Assembly (NCBI RefSeq): GCF_905475345.1
Contig: NC_066589.1
Coordinates: 9,250,001 to 9,314,000 of the forward strand
Source: Vespula vulgaris
Taxonomy: Eukaryota; Arthropoda; Insecta; Hymenoptera; Vespidae
Reading direction: 5' to 3'
Length of the DNA stretch: 64,000 nucleotides
The notes under the pieces were generated by a model. It saw only the letters and a program-made list of their open reading frames with translations, searched no databases and was not told the origin of the DNA. This document shows positions 1-12,572 of the stretch, piece after piece (position 1 is the first letter of the stretch; each line of letters begins with the position of its first letter). The position numbers and the translations under genes were made by a program.

Positions 1-946
1 GAAGGGGTGGCTCTTTATAGAAGGGGTGAAGGGCTCGAGAGCGTGTTAGAGATTATATATATAATAAATGTACTAGCTCGTATTTCATTTATTGCCTTAT
101 TATACGTCACACGAAAGATTCTTCCTTTCTTTTCTTTAACGGTCCTTCTTTGATTCGATAATCGTCATCGGTAATGCACCTGCACACATATACCCAGTGT
201 ATCCTCGTAATTTTGTATTAAAGCGTGGAGTGAGAAGGTGCGGAGTGGGTAGACGTAGGGGAGAAGAGAGAGTATGGAGACTTAGCTTCTAATTATTAGG
301 AGAATCGAACGTTCGTGCTCTGAAATAGGGCCGCTTCATTTACGCCGCTAGCCAGCTCACGTTGCTAGCTTTCTCGAAAAGTACCTAGCGTTCGTTCCTG
401 CCCTTGCTACTACTACTGCTGCTTCTGCTTCTGCTACCGCTGATGCTGATGCTGCTTCTACTACTGGTGGTGCTGATAATATTGGTAGTGGTTCTACTGC
501 TACTGGTGTTAGTACTATCAATGGCTCTCTCTCTCTCTCTCTTTCTTTCTACCATTACTGCTTGCAAGGGGTGCAAAAGTAGAAGAAGAATAAAAGGAGT
601 AAGAAAAATGCGAAAGGATAGAGAAAGAGAGAGAGGTAAAGGGGGATTTCTAACTTAATTCTTCGTTCGCTTTCTCCCTCCTTATGGCCAACAATTAAGC
701 CGTTTCGGAGCACGAACATCAAAGGTCGTACCTACATAGACCGATCGTTGTTCCAATTAATGATCCAACTACTACTGCTCTTACTTTACGTCTTCATTCC
801 TAAGCCATTCGATGTCCTCTGTTATATAATGATGAACGATCCTATTCGAGATATAATTATACTCGATGATTAATTCCTTTGAATATTATTTATCATCGTT
901 GTATAAATATCATACAGATATTATTTATTCGATAATCATCTTTCAG
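1..946. other. Non-coding sequence upstream of the first visible Ig exon
   Basis: No convincing exon is visible here. The stretch at about 404-545 is a mixed GCT/CTG/ACT triplet and CT-rich low-complexity tract that opens spurious Leu-rich and Ser-rich frames on the two strands. The sequence at 900-946 is a T-rich tract ending in TTTCAG, the acceptor of the first Ig exon. The missing first half of that Ig domain must lie further 5', so this is most likely the end of an intron. Confidence 0.6.
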
Positions 947-1771
947 ATTGGACATCGAATACATGCTCAATTCGACTACGGCTTATCTGAAAATAATCGA
1001 TGTTAAACTCAAGGACGAAGGACTTTACAGATGCGAAACTGTATACTCAGCTGGAAATTTGGATTGCAATAATATTCAACACGTAACACTTAACGTTACG
1101 AGTAAGTCGGTATCCTTGATGATATATCGGATTCGTGTGCGTGTCGTTTAAAACTTTTCACGTTCTTTTTCTTTTTCCTTTTTTGTTTTCTTCTTCTCCT
1201 TTTTTCCCCTCTATTCGAAAGTCTTAAATCGATATCTAAAACGTTCGATTTTCGTTAGGAAATACACCCCGTCGACACGTCTAATATCGTCCATTACATT
1301 ATTGCCAGGTGTTATATCGTGAAATAGACCCCCATTATCTCTTATCAGCGGTAACCTATTTATTTTAAGCAACGACTATCTAATTTCAACTCATCTCATT
1401 TATGGTTTCGTATACGTTAATATCTTTAAAAAAAGAAAAAGAGAAAGAGAAAAAAAGAAGAGAAAAGAGAAATAGAAAAAGAAGAAAAAAGAAGAAGAAG
1501 AAGAAGAAGAAGAAGAAAAAAAAAACATCTCGCGCTCATTTATTTTAACTTCATTTTTACAAAATGAAATAAGTTAATTAACATTATTTTCGAGGTGTGC
1601 TTGCTTGGTCGGGCTCCGGTACTTTTTTTTTTTTTTTATTTAGGCCACGTGCAACCCTCTACCTACCTAACTCTACGTTCTCTTCGATTTTTCCATTTTG
1701 CCTTCGAAGTTTCTTTCTTTCCTTTTTTTTTTTTTATTCGTCGCGATCGGGGCCAAAACGAAAGGAACGAA

Positions 1772-1802
<31 letters not shown>

Positions 1803-2584
1803 AAAAAAGAGAGAAAGAGAAAGAGCAAAAAAGGAGAAAAAGAAAAAAGAAATATCTACAGCCGCTTCATTTTAATCCCTTTACCGGCTTTTATTTCAGT
1901 AAAACCCGTTAACGTACATGTCATCGACGAGAACACAAAGAACATTTTAAGTCCGGATGCAACATTTGGACCGATAGACGAAGGTTCAACCATTTCACTG
2001 ACTTGCCAGAGTGGCGAGGGTAGACCGGTTCCCACGGTGCAGTGGTTTAAGGGTGATCAACAGCTCGAAGGTAAGTTTCCAATCTCGTTTTCTTCTAATG
2101 GAACGTCGATTGGTTCGCTAATCTTTAGTGACCGTTAACGAGACAACGATAATAAACGAGAAATTTCAAATGATTGATAGATAGATAGATGAATAGATAT
2201 AGATAGAGAGAAAAGGTAAATTTTCGTAAACGTATTAAAATCAACTAATAGTAAAAACTGTCTCTCTTGGATTATTTCCGATTTCAAAATTGTTACGAAT
2301 TTTTCTTTTCTTTTTTTATCTTTTTTCTGTTTTTTCTTTTTTCTTTTTTTTTTCTGACGACACTGGAATAATTGTAAGCGAGTTGTTTTATCTGACGAGA
2401 ATGAGAACGAGAACGAGAACGTAATCGACCGCGAGTTGGAGTCGGGTAGGGAGAGTGGGGTGGATTGGGGTGGAAACTGGGTACGTGATTAACGATTGAG
2501 GAGTTATAATGGTAATAATAATAATAATTATTATTATTATTATTAAGGATGATGATAATAATAATAATAATAATAGTAGTAGTA

Positions 2585-2625
<41 letters not shown>

Positions 2626-4314
2626 TAAAATCGTTGATAAAAAAAGAGAGGGCTAGTCTAAGATTCGAAGTATATAGATAGGATAGATACTTACAAGAGT
2701 CGATGAGGACAGGCTAAGAGACTGCGGTAACGTATGATGAGAAAAGTTAGCGTTACGCGTCGTTCGAGAGAAGTTTCCCTCTCTCGAGCCAAAGCGTTAT
2801 GGGGGTGTGGAGAAGTCGATTAGTTAGAAGACGACCTGGGCTCTTCGCGACTTAACGCGATTAACGTAACATGTACGAAGGAATTAACTGTACCTTAGGG
2901 TCGACCAAGAATATTCTCTTAATCCTGATTACGTTCGCGGAGTTTACTGTGTATCTGTATCTGTATATATGTATATATATGTATATATAAGTACATAGCT
3001 ATCTACTGTTTACCTATACATTTATATGTATATATATATATATGTATATATAAGTATGTAGCTATATACACATATTATACATGAAGAGAGTAGGTAGATA
3101 TCCTATCAAAGAAAACGTGTCACGTAGCGCGTGTTCGTCGATAAGGGAGAGAGACTAAAGGTACTCCCAAAGTGGGTACTGATCATTTTCATTAATTATG
3201 TTTTCAGCCGTAGCATCATCAACGGTTGACGCCAATGGCATAGGCACTGGTAGAAGCTCCTTGAAGATGCAAGTGACTCGAGAGGAACTCGGCGATGTTT
3301 TCACGTGCAAGGTCAACAACATTGCTCTTCTAGAACCCATCACTGACGACATTAAACTCGACATTCACGGTAAGTGTGTGTGTATGTATATGTATATATT
3401 TCCTCTGTCTGTCTGTCTGTTTCTGTCTGTCTGTGTGTGTGTGTGTGTGTTCGTTTTTTCCTCTTTTCTCTATCTTTTTTTTATCTATTTTACATGCTCA
3501 TTTTTTCGACGACGACTTTATCATTATTTTCTTAGTGCGCCCATTAAAAATGGATTTGAGTGGAGTGGTCGGTCACGCTGTGCAAGGAACAAAAATATTA
3601 TTACAATGTACCGTAAGTTCAGCTAGACCAGCTGCCAATGTGACTTGGTACAATGGATCGGAACCATTGACTACTAGTAACGAAAAATACGAACTATTTG
3701 AGACGAAAATATTTGAAAATGTAAGTTTGCGAATCTAATTCGTCTTTTTTTTTTTTTTCTTATAATATCCTTTCTCCTTTTACTCTCTTATCATTTTTAT
3801 ATATCTGTTTCTCGTTTATCGCTTGGCTGCTAATATTTCCAAAACAAAAAAATAAAAGAAAAAAGATAATGATAATAATAATAATAGAAAGAGAATAGAG
3901 TATTATGTACGATCTATTTTTTCTAATTCAATAAATTAGAAATCCTAAAGGAGAAATATCTAATCGATCGTTTTTTTAACTGCTGCTGATCGTTATCCGA
4001 TGAGAAGGGGGTGAGTTATGAGAGTAGTCGTCGGAGAGTGAAATATCGCAGAATTTCCATCCTTTAAACGTGAAATATTAATGTATTCATATTAAAAAGA
4101 GAGATATGTAAAAAATAAAAAAAAATAAAAAAAAAATAAATAAATAAATAAATAAATAAAAACGAATGAAAAAAGAAGAAAAAAAGAAAAAAGTCCGAAA
4201 AAAATTTTCAAGCGGATATTAAATGTCGATCTTCATTAATTTGACGCGTAACTCGTATTTATTTGAAGCACAATTTAAATTAACCGAAAAAGTGTAAAAT
4301 ATAACATACATATA

Positions 4315-4364
<50 letters not shown>

Positions 4365-5034
4365 TATATATCGTAGAACGTAAAAAATATCTTCTCGCGT
4401 TAATATTTACGTACGTACGTACATACACGTGTACGATTCGACTGGATTACATGACTTAAGCGCGGATTTATTTTGTTCGTAGAACGACAGTACGTCAAAA
4501 ACGATAAGTTATCTTGCATTTACCGCATCGGCATACGACAATGGGAAAACGTTTAGTTGTATCGCCGAAAATCCTGTTATTCGTACCAAACGTCTCAAAC
4601 CTATGAAGGAAGTAATCACGATCAAAGTATTGTGTAAGTAATACATATTTACGTGTGTATATATATATTATATAGACAAAAAAGAAAATAACAGAAAATA
4701 TAAAAACAAAATAAAAATAAAAGAAAAAAAGGAAGAAAAAAATTAGTGCCACATAAATATATCCACTAACATATATAGATCTCTGGAGACTTATCTTCTA
4801 TTTATAGCCCTTTTAACACTTAATATCCAATCTTGATCGATTTCACAGATCCGCCGATAATTAAAATGACACCGGTCAACATAACCGTCAATGAAACTGA
4901 AGACTTTATTATTTATTGCGATTACGAGGCTAATCCAACTACGTTGACCAAAGTTACATGGTAAATCATTATTTAAAGACTCTTACATAGATTAATAATA
5001 TAACATCGTCGACGTAATTCACCTCGACACCATT

Positions 5035-5067
<33 letters not shown>

Positions 5068-6229
5068 TTCATTATCATCGTTGTCATAGTCCTCACCATC
5101 GTCATCATCATAATCATAATCATGATCATCATAATCACAATACTAACCATAGTACTATACACTCTAACCTTAGCGAACATATCTAGCCGATCTTTAGCAT
5201 TACTAATGCACCTCTTTCGTCGGAAGCTAAAGAGGAATCCGTCCCAGGACATAATAAATTTCTCTAGCCTTTTCACATCCTTTCATCCTGTCTTTCTCCC
5301 TACCTACCACCCACTCGCCATCCCTCCCAACTTAACTCCCCACTCACCCTATACTATCTACTTTTCATTCTCTCGTCCTTTGTATCCGTTACTCCCTTCT
5401 ATCTTCCGCTTTATTCTCAGCCTCTCTGTCGTAATACATCATTCTCCACCCTCCACTACCCCTCTGTCCTCCTCCCTCAACTACCCTTCGCTACATAGCC
5501 TTCAATCCGATCTACTTCGTTCGCTTTACACTTCGAAACGATATCATCCTACGAACTAATTGGCACTTTGGACTTTACAATTATATATATGTATTGTGTA
5601 TATATATATATATGTGTGTGTGTATATATGTATGTATGTATATATATATATGTGTGCGTATGTACGTATAATTCTGATCATCTTTGAAAATCAAAAGTAA
5701 GGGTAAGAAATGAAGAAATTGAGTGGAGAAATGTAGGTGGAGAATAAAAATTTGTTATTATTGTTATACTTATGTTATTATTACTACACTTTTTTATTTA
5801 CCTATATATTTTTTTGTTTTAATTTTTTTCTCCATGTAACGGGTAAATTATTTCCTTCTCTTTCTTCTCTTTTTTCTCTCTCTTTTTTTTTTTTTTTTAA
5901 TGACATCGTTCCAAAATGTTCCGCAATCTTTGTTCATTCGTTCGTTCGTTCATTCGTGGTATCAATGATCCCTATCGATTCATCCATCTGCCAACGACGA
6001 GTTGACCTTAATTCAAAGCCAGTCCTTCCCTTTTTTTTCTCTCTCTTTCGCTCTCTCTCTCTCTCTCTCTCTTTTTCTCTCTCACTTTCACAAAGATCCC
6101 TTTCAACGGTGGTAACAAGTAAATGGTAAAAATATTCATTAGTCCTTCTATACAATTCCGTAAAATGTGTAGGTAAAACGTAACTGGCTCTCTTTCGACG
6201 AAAGGAGGCCAGGAGAGCGATGTTTCTCA

Positions 6230-6264
<35 letters not shown>

Positions 6265-6523
6265 TTTTTATTTTCTTTTCTTTCGTTCTTCTTAACCAGC
6301 CCCCCGCATCCTCCCTCGGTACCCTCAACACCCCATCCACCCCCTCCAACTCACCCGACAAACACTACGATGTATTCATTTCTTTTAAAGGCCCGCTTCA
6401 TTATCAAACAGTGAAGAAAAAAAAAGAAAAGAAAAGAAAAGAACAACATATTTTTATATTCGTTGTTTACTCTCGACTTTTACTTCTCGCTTTGCTTCGA
6501 AATCAAAGAATAAAGGAAAAGGA

Positions 6524-6585
<62 letters not shown>

Positions 6586-9256
6586 GGAACGAAAAAAAAA
6601 AGAAGGAATTGTAATTTGTTTGCAAAAGAGGCCAACGTAGTTTGTACAAAATTACAATAGCAAGTTCTCATCCTTTGAGGTGTAGGATTCCAATTAAAAA
6701 AAAAAAGAAAAAAGAAAAAGAAAAGAAAAAAAAATATAAAAAAAAGAAACAAGAAAGCAAGAAAAAAAGGAGAGAAAGAGCAAAAGAAAAAAAAAAGAAG
6801 TAGTAGAAGAAGAAGTAGAAGAAGAAGAGGAGGAGAAAGAAAAATTAAGAAACGACCGAACGAAGTCCGAGTGAAAAGATATCACGTTATTGTTTGTTCG
6901 AAAGCTAAGGGGAGAAGGAGGAAAGGGTGAAACTAGAAAATGAATAATCGCTATCCTTTTGTTTACCTTAGCTTTTTCTTACCTTAGGTTACAAGACGAT
7001 ATAGAGTTAACATTGGACGAGGAACATTACGAGGGTGGTATCACGGTTAATACGGCATTAATCGTAAAGAATGCTACCGCTACCGATATGGGTTCCTATA
7101 AATGCATTTTAGAGAATAGCGTTGGCGCTACGAGCTCGAAGGAGAACGTAAATGTGTCCGTTTTATGTGAGTATAGATCTATATACGTATTGTACACGTA
7201 TATGTGGTTTGACTACTATACACGTAAAATACAATTACATAGATACAGATACGTATTTACGTTAGTATATACATTTATATGTATGTATGTATGTATGTAT
7301 GTGTATTTACTGTAACATAGAAAATAGAAAATTTAATGTCGTTCATTCTCATGCACTTCTTCAGATAAACCTGTGGTCGAAGTGATATCGGATCCAGGGA
7401 CCCCAGTGAACGAGGAAGAACGTTTGAACGTGTCGCTGAGTTGCACTGTACTATCTGGAAATCCAGAGATCCTAACGGCGGTACGTTGGTACTTGGATGG
7501 AGACCTTTTAAAAGAACTTCCAGACTGTACGATGAACTATACGATAACGTCAACGTTGCCCGAAGAATCCTCGAGTATTTGCGACATTGACCCTAGCAAA
7601 CTGTTATTGGAAGCTGTTGGACGTTCCTTTCACGGGGATTATTCTTGCGAGGGTAGAAACGAAGCTGGCTGGGGTCCCATGTCTCCGAGTACATCGGTCA
7701 CGATTTATTGTACGTTTTTATTTTATTTTCTCCCTCTCTTTCTTTCTCTCTCTCTCTCTTTCTTTATTTCTTTTTCAAATCGATTCTGAATAAGATCCAG
7801 TAGCTATATACATACATACATACATACATATACCAAATCCGATAGATAAACCTGGTCCAGCAACAATATCTTACGAACCGAAACAAGTTGTGAAAGGTCA
7901 ACGACTAACTATCGCCTGTTCGGTCCTGGATCCTGGACGTCCAGTAATAAATAGTTTCAAATGGTTCCGTGATTTGTACAGGCTAACTGATCAAACCAAT
8001 TCTTTACTCGATATCGAATCGGTCGACGTTAAGGCTGCTGCTAATTTTACCTGCATGGCATCGAACGACGCCGGGGATGGCTATCCTGCTACGACATCGG
8101 TCGATGTATTAGGTAATGTTTAACTATAGTTCGTTCAATTATAAGACCTTAGATAGATTAGATCAATGTATAAACAATAAATCTCGTCGTGATCAGATTT
8201 TTATAAGATTTTTCGATAATCAAATCAAAAGCAATCAAAATATATGCAAATTAATTTCTGAACTTAATCAATCGCTACGGGTCTTGTTTCTTGTTTCTTT
8301 CTTTTTTAAGTCTCCCGACTCATTTCTCGTTGATACTATACACGAGTTAGAAAATTATTCAACTTTGAGAATTAACTTATTTAATTCGAACGAATAAAAC
8401 GAACATTAATTGTTTTTTATTAGTGGCACCTACGTTCATTCGAGCCCTGGAAAATTATCAAGGATTCGTTTACAATTCGAAAAACGTTAGCCTTGTTTGT
8501 TGGATCGAGTGCGTTCCAGGTTGTAATATTTCTTGGTATAGGAACGATCAATTAATCGATTTCGATATCTCCGATCGTTATTATCTATCGAACAGTTATA
8601 TGCCGTTGGATTATGAGAACAATTATTTCGCAAGTATACAATCTAATTTAACATGGAATTTGACTACACTGGCAAATGGCCGTCTCGACCACATTGACGA
8701 TGACGCCAAATTCACTTGTAAAAGCAGTGACAATGGTATTGGGACACCGATAGAAAGTACTACACAATTTCACGTAGAATGTAAGTGTGTGTTTTTCTTT
8801 TTCTTTTTCTTTTTTTTTGTTTCTTTTCTTCTTCTTTCTTTTCTTTTTTTATTTCAATCGAACACATTAAATTTTAATCGTCGACGATACAACTCCGTTA
8901 ATTTTGTTTTATTATATAATTATCGTTTAGTCCCACCGGAGAACATAACGATCTCGAAGAAGATAATAAACGTGACGGTGGACACTATACCGGAAACTGT
9001 CAGTTGCGACGCAAAGGCTTATCCAAACGCGACCTTCAGATGGTTCCGCGAGGGTTCGAACGATACTATAATAAATGGACAAATACTCGATTTAAATACA
9101 CCTATACCAAGGCGTAGCAATGGGACTTATTATTGCGAGGCATCGAATCGTCATGGGAAACAAAATATTTCACTTGTGGTGAACGTGCAATGTACTTATT
9201 TTATATTATATATATATATTTTTTTTTCTTTATTTTATTTTTATATCTATATTTAT

Positions 9257-9296
<40 letters not shown>

Positions 9297-11240
9297 TTAT
9301 TTATATATATATATATATTTATATTCACATTTTATATTTTATATTTTATATTTATTTTTATTCTTATTTTACCTTCTTTTTTATTTTATACTTTTCCCTT
9401 CCTTTTCGTCTTTCCTTTAATTTTATTTTATTCCTCCCGTTTTATTTATTTATTTTTTCTTTTTATTTCTGTTTTCCTCCTACCTTTTTGTTTTTCCTTC
9501 GATGTCGCTCGACGTATTTCGTTGGAAATTCGTTTGAAGCTCGTTACAAAAATTCCCCATGCTTTTTTGCATGCAGTTAAGCCTGACTGTCACATACAGC
9601 GGAAACGATTGGAGGATCAGGATTACATCAGCTGTTTGGCAATTGGAAATCCAGAAGAAATCAATTTTATCTGGTCCGTAGAAACTGACAACGAAACGAT
9701 AGAACCAGATTTCAAGATTCTGGACGGGATAAGCTATGTACTTTTAGATACTTCAATCACGAAATTTCGAACGTACGTGTGCATTGCCAACAATTCAATC
9801 GGTCAATCCACTGCCTGCGAGTTGGATATAACCGGTGAGTTTTATTTATTTTTTTTCTTTTATTTGCTTGCAATAGAAATTCACGTACATATATTAAACG
9901 ACTTGATTACTTTTTGTATTTTTTTCTCTTTTTCCTGTTTTTTTTTTCCTTCTCGATGAATTTGTAAAAATCGAAAAAAAAAATATGTTATCTCTATATA
10001 TTCGTTTCTCTCTCTCTCTCTCTTTTTCTTTTTTTCTTTTTTTCATTCATTTATAGGAGACGTACCTTGGTGGTATCGTATGGATGGTAACCTGTTACTG
10101 ATTGCAATAATCGTATCGATTATCATAATACTTGCAATAATTATCGTCTGTGTAGTTATTTTAATAATTTGCAGACGAAAAAGGAAGCTAATTAAATGTA
10201 AGTTCTATTTTTTACGTAGATACGTGCCGATAAATTACGACACGTTGGACAAAGTCAAAATATTGAACATTAGGAAGAAATTTATTTTTACGTTATATTT
10301 TATCTCGCGTAAACGGTCGTTTGAAATTTTTAAGCCTTTCAACAGAAATTCAAATGTTCACTGTTATAACGAGTCCTTTTGTAATATGTATGATTAATAT
10401 TGAAAATATTTCAATTGATATTGAAATATTTAACGAAAAAAAAAATCAACGTTATAACAGTAAGTAAATACTTTGAAAAATATTTCTCTTTTTCCTTTTT
10501 TCTTTGCTTTTTGTTTTTTACGTAGCTAATCGAAAAAAAGATTCTTTTTTATTACGAACCAAAATCAAACGTTTAAATAATATCTGTCTCAATACGATTG
10601 ATTACACGCGCACACACACACACACATATATATGACTTAGTCCGCTGTTGTAATTAATGGCACAAATCTATATCCATACGTAAAATCTGAACAATATTAA
10701 TAAAATCGATCCGTTTGAATATTTTCAGACTCAAATGAAAATGGAAACAATAATCAAGCGAATAATATGACGGAAACAATGGCGGATGGTGCAACAAAAA
10801 CGTTTTACGAAAATTTACCTTTTCATGGTATTCAAGCTCCGCCTAATAAGGTATTGGTCGATCTAATGTATATATATATATAATTATATATATATATATG
10901 TTTATTAACAAATATACATATATATATTTGTTAATAAATATATACACACTATACATAGTGTATATATATATAATATATTATATATATACATATATTTGAT
11001 TCTATTTTGGAATATGTATCACGTGTAACGTTTCATATTGCGTAGGCCTTCAGCCCGGGATTTTCTGATTTGGATTATGCCGATGTAGATTATCGTTCAT
11101 ATGGGCCTATTAATTATAAAGCTGCCAGTATCGCGCTCTTTCAAAAGCAACAGGCTATACAGAGACAACAACAGAATCAACAAGAAGAGAGAAGACCACA
11201 AATGTATGGTGTTTCGGATGATAACGAGGAACTACTTTAA
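947..11240 (+). CDS. Nine-Ig-domain transmembrane adhesion receptor, sidestep/nephrin-like; 5' partial
   Basis: Type I membrane adhesion receptor; likely role is cell or axon recognition at the surface (family inference). Exons: 947-1101, 1900-2070, 3208-3369, 3536-3720, 4483-4633, 4849-4960, 6988-7166, 7365-7709, 7846-8112, 8424-8780, 8931-9191, 9577-9834, 10057-10197, 10729-10850, 11046-11240, giving 1019 residues in one unbroken frame. Visible: end of Ig1 (DEGLYRC), then Ig2-Ig9 at about residues 52-162, 163-274, 275-371, 372-486, 487-575, 576-694, 695-781 and 782-867, each with paired Cys and a core Trp (VTWY, VRWY, FKWF, ISWY, FRWF). A transmembrane helix follows at about 877-905, then CRRKRK and a 105-residue tail. 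No fibronectin III domain is present, unlike typical sidestep or nephrin. Many N-x-S/T sites. The start and signal peptide lie outside the window. Coding status is sure; the family name is tentative. Confidence 0.85.
1772..1799. repeat. (GA)n microsatellite
   Basis: About 14 GA units in the first visible intron of the Ig receptor gene, just upstream of the exon beginning at 1900. Confidence 0.9.
2512..2626. repeat. (AAT/ATT)n compound microsatellite
   Basis: Runs of TAA and TTA triplets interrupted by GATGAT and TAG units, in the intron between 2070 and 3208. The AAT and ATT blocks are mutually complementary and could fold back. Confidence 0.9.
4317..4359. repeat. (TA)n microsatellite
   Basis: About 20 TA units flanked by ACATA and TGTGT-like sequence, in the intron before the exon at 4483. 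Confidence 0.9.
4961..6987. other. Long 2.0-kb intron of the Ig receptor gene
   Basis: This intron splits Ig4 after the tg of its Trp codon (donor GTAAAT at 4961, acceptor AG at 6986-6987). It contains a (CAT)n tract at 5034-5066, a C/T-rich stretch at 5270-5520, (CT)n tracts at about 6049-6072 and 6235-6262, and a long (GA)n at 6529-6582. Open frames inside it are low complexity and not genes. Confidence 0.75.
6529..6582. repeat. (GA)n microsatellite
   Basis: About 27 GA units, among the longer GA runs in the window, inside the large Ig4 intron. Confidence 0.9.
10861..10990. repeat. Inverted repeats in the last intron of the Ig gene
   Basis: The arms TTTATTAACAAATATA (10901-10916) and TATATTTGTTAATAAA (10923-10938) are exact reverse complements around a 6-base loop. 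A second small hairpin, ACACTAT-ac-ATAGTGT, sits at 10946-10961, all embedded in TA repeats. The intron runs from 10851 to 11045. Confidence 0.8.
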
Positions 11241-11720
11241 TAATCGTTGATATCACCGATCATCGATGATAACAAACAAAGAGAACGCGAGACCAAAGTT
11301 AATCAAGACTTATCATTGAATCTAATTAACGAAGATTATATAAGAACGTATTTATTTTTTTCTATGCCCCTCGAAACAAAAGAAAAAAAAGAAGAAAAAA
11401 AAGACAAAAAAAAAGGAGATATGAAAAGAAAAAAAAAAAGATAAGAAAAGAAAAAAAATATCGGAATGGTGTGTGTGTCTATTTGTCTGTCTTATTTATT
11501 TATAACATTGTTCAAAATCAATCAATTAATATCTCATTAAATGCAGCATTTAAATATCATTGAGAATAGTACATAAATATATATATATATATATATTTAT
11601 GTACATATACCAAGATATTATTATCTCGTTTCGACTGTTGTAAAAAAAAAAAAAAAAAAAAAAAAATGGAAAAAAGAAAAAAAAGAAAATGCAAGTAACA
11701 TGTAACATATACTGCGATTA
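11241..11720 (+). other. Probable 3' UTR of the Ig receptor gene
   Basis: Follows the TAA at 11238-11240. It is A-rich, with poly(A) and GAAA runs and an AT palindrome at 11569-11604. I do not see an unambiguous AATAAA close to the stop, so the 3' end is not fixed. Confidence 0.45.
11569..11604. repeat. 36-bp AT-rich perfect palindrome
   Basis: GTACATAAATA at the left end is matched by its reverse complement TATTTATGTAC at the right, with only TA repeats between. In RNA it would form a long hairpin. Confidence 0.8.
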
Positions 11721-11820
11721 ACATCTCATGCAACATAATTATAATTATTTTGTTTTATTTTTTATTTCCTTTTTTTTTACCTTCTTTTTCTTTCTTTTCT
11801 GATCAAATTTACAATTCAGA

Positions 11821-11903
11821 ATCTTTCTCTCTCTCTTTCTCTCTCTATCTTTCTCCCTCCCTCTCTCTCTCTGTCTCTCTCTTTCTCCCTTTCTTCCTCC
11901 CTC

Positions 11904-11940
<37 letters not shown>

Positions 11941-11951
11941 CTCTCTCTATG
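11821..11951. repeat. (CT)n-rich low-complexity tract
   Basis: About 130 bp of CT dinucleotides with CCT and TTT interruptions, ending in GTGTGTCT. It opens a meaningless Ser/Leu/Phe-rich frame. Confidence 0.9.
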
Positions 11952-12322
11952 GTTAGTATCGATTGACGTCAAAATTCGTAACCATTTCCATAGAATTAAT
12001 CAATGGCAGAGTCGACGTACTTAGCAATATGCATAGCAATAATCGTAACATAATGTGTCGCAGATTTGGTATCTCGTCGAAAAAACAATCTTGAAACAAT
12101 GTTAACTTGTATGCCAATGTCCTTAATATAATAATATATATATATACATATATTATTTATTTGTTAAAAAAAAAAGATGAAGAAAAAGGAAGAAAGAAAG
12201 AAGCTACACGTTGTCTTCGATCAACTCCATTCTCTACGAAAATTTTTCATTTAATTTGAGAAATCAATTTTTTTTCTTTTTATTTCTTTTATTTTGTTTA
12301 TATTAAGTGTACGTATATATAC

Positions 12323-12359
<37 letters not shown>

Positions 12360-12391
12360 TACTTTTTTTTTTAATACATAACTATACATAT

Positions 12392-12572
12392 AGGGTGATC
12401 AAAAAATTCCTAGATAAAGTGGAAAGATTTTAGACAATTTTTAAAAGTCAATTAAACCAATTCCCAGTCGAGACTTTTCAGGCTAACTTTTTATTTTCTT
12501 TTTTCAAATCGTAAAATTGCAAGCCCGAAGAGTCTTTGAAAAAACAGAATTTACGAACTTTTCGATCGCCCT
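12392..12572. mobile_element. MITE-like element with imperfect terminal inverted repeats
   Basis: The left end AGGGTGATCAAAAAATTC and the reverse complement of the right end, AGGGCGATCGAAAAGTTC, agree at 15 of 18 positions. The 181-bp interior has no open frame, as expected of a non-autonomous DNA element. A clean target-site duplication is not visible (left flank TACATAT, right flank TTTATTC), so the ends or the call may be off. Confidence 0.4.

Noticed and set aside
404..576. Leu-rich (plus) and Ser-rich (minus) frames
   Set aside because: Arise from GCT/CTG/ACT triplet low complexity; no signal peptide plus domain structure follows.
8116..8397. 93-codon plus-strand frame between Ig6 and Ig7 exons
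   Set aside because: Lies in the intron 8113-8423; Ig6 and Ig7 join in phase without it, and it encodes no Ig features.
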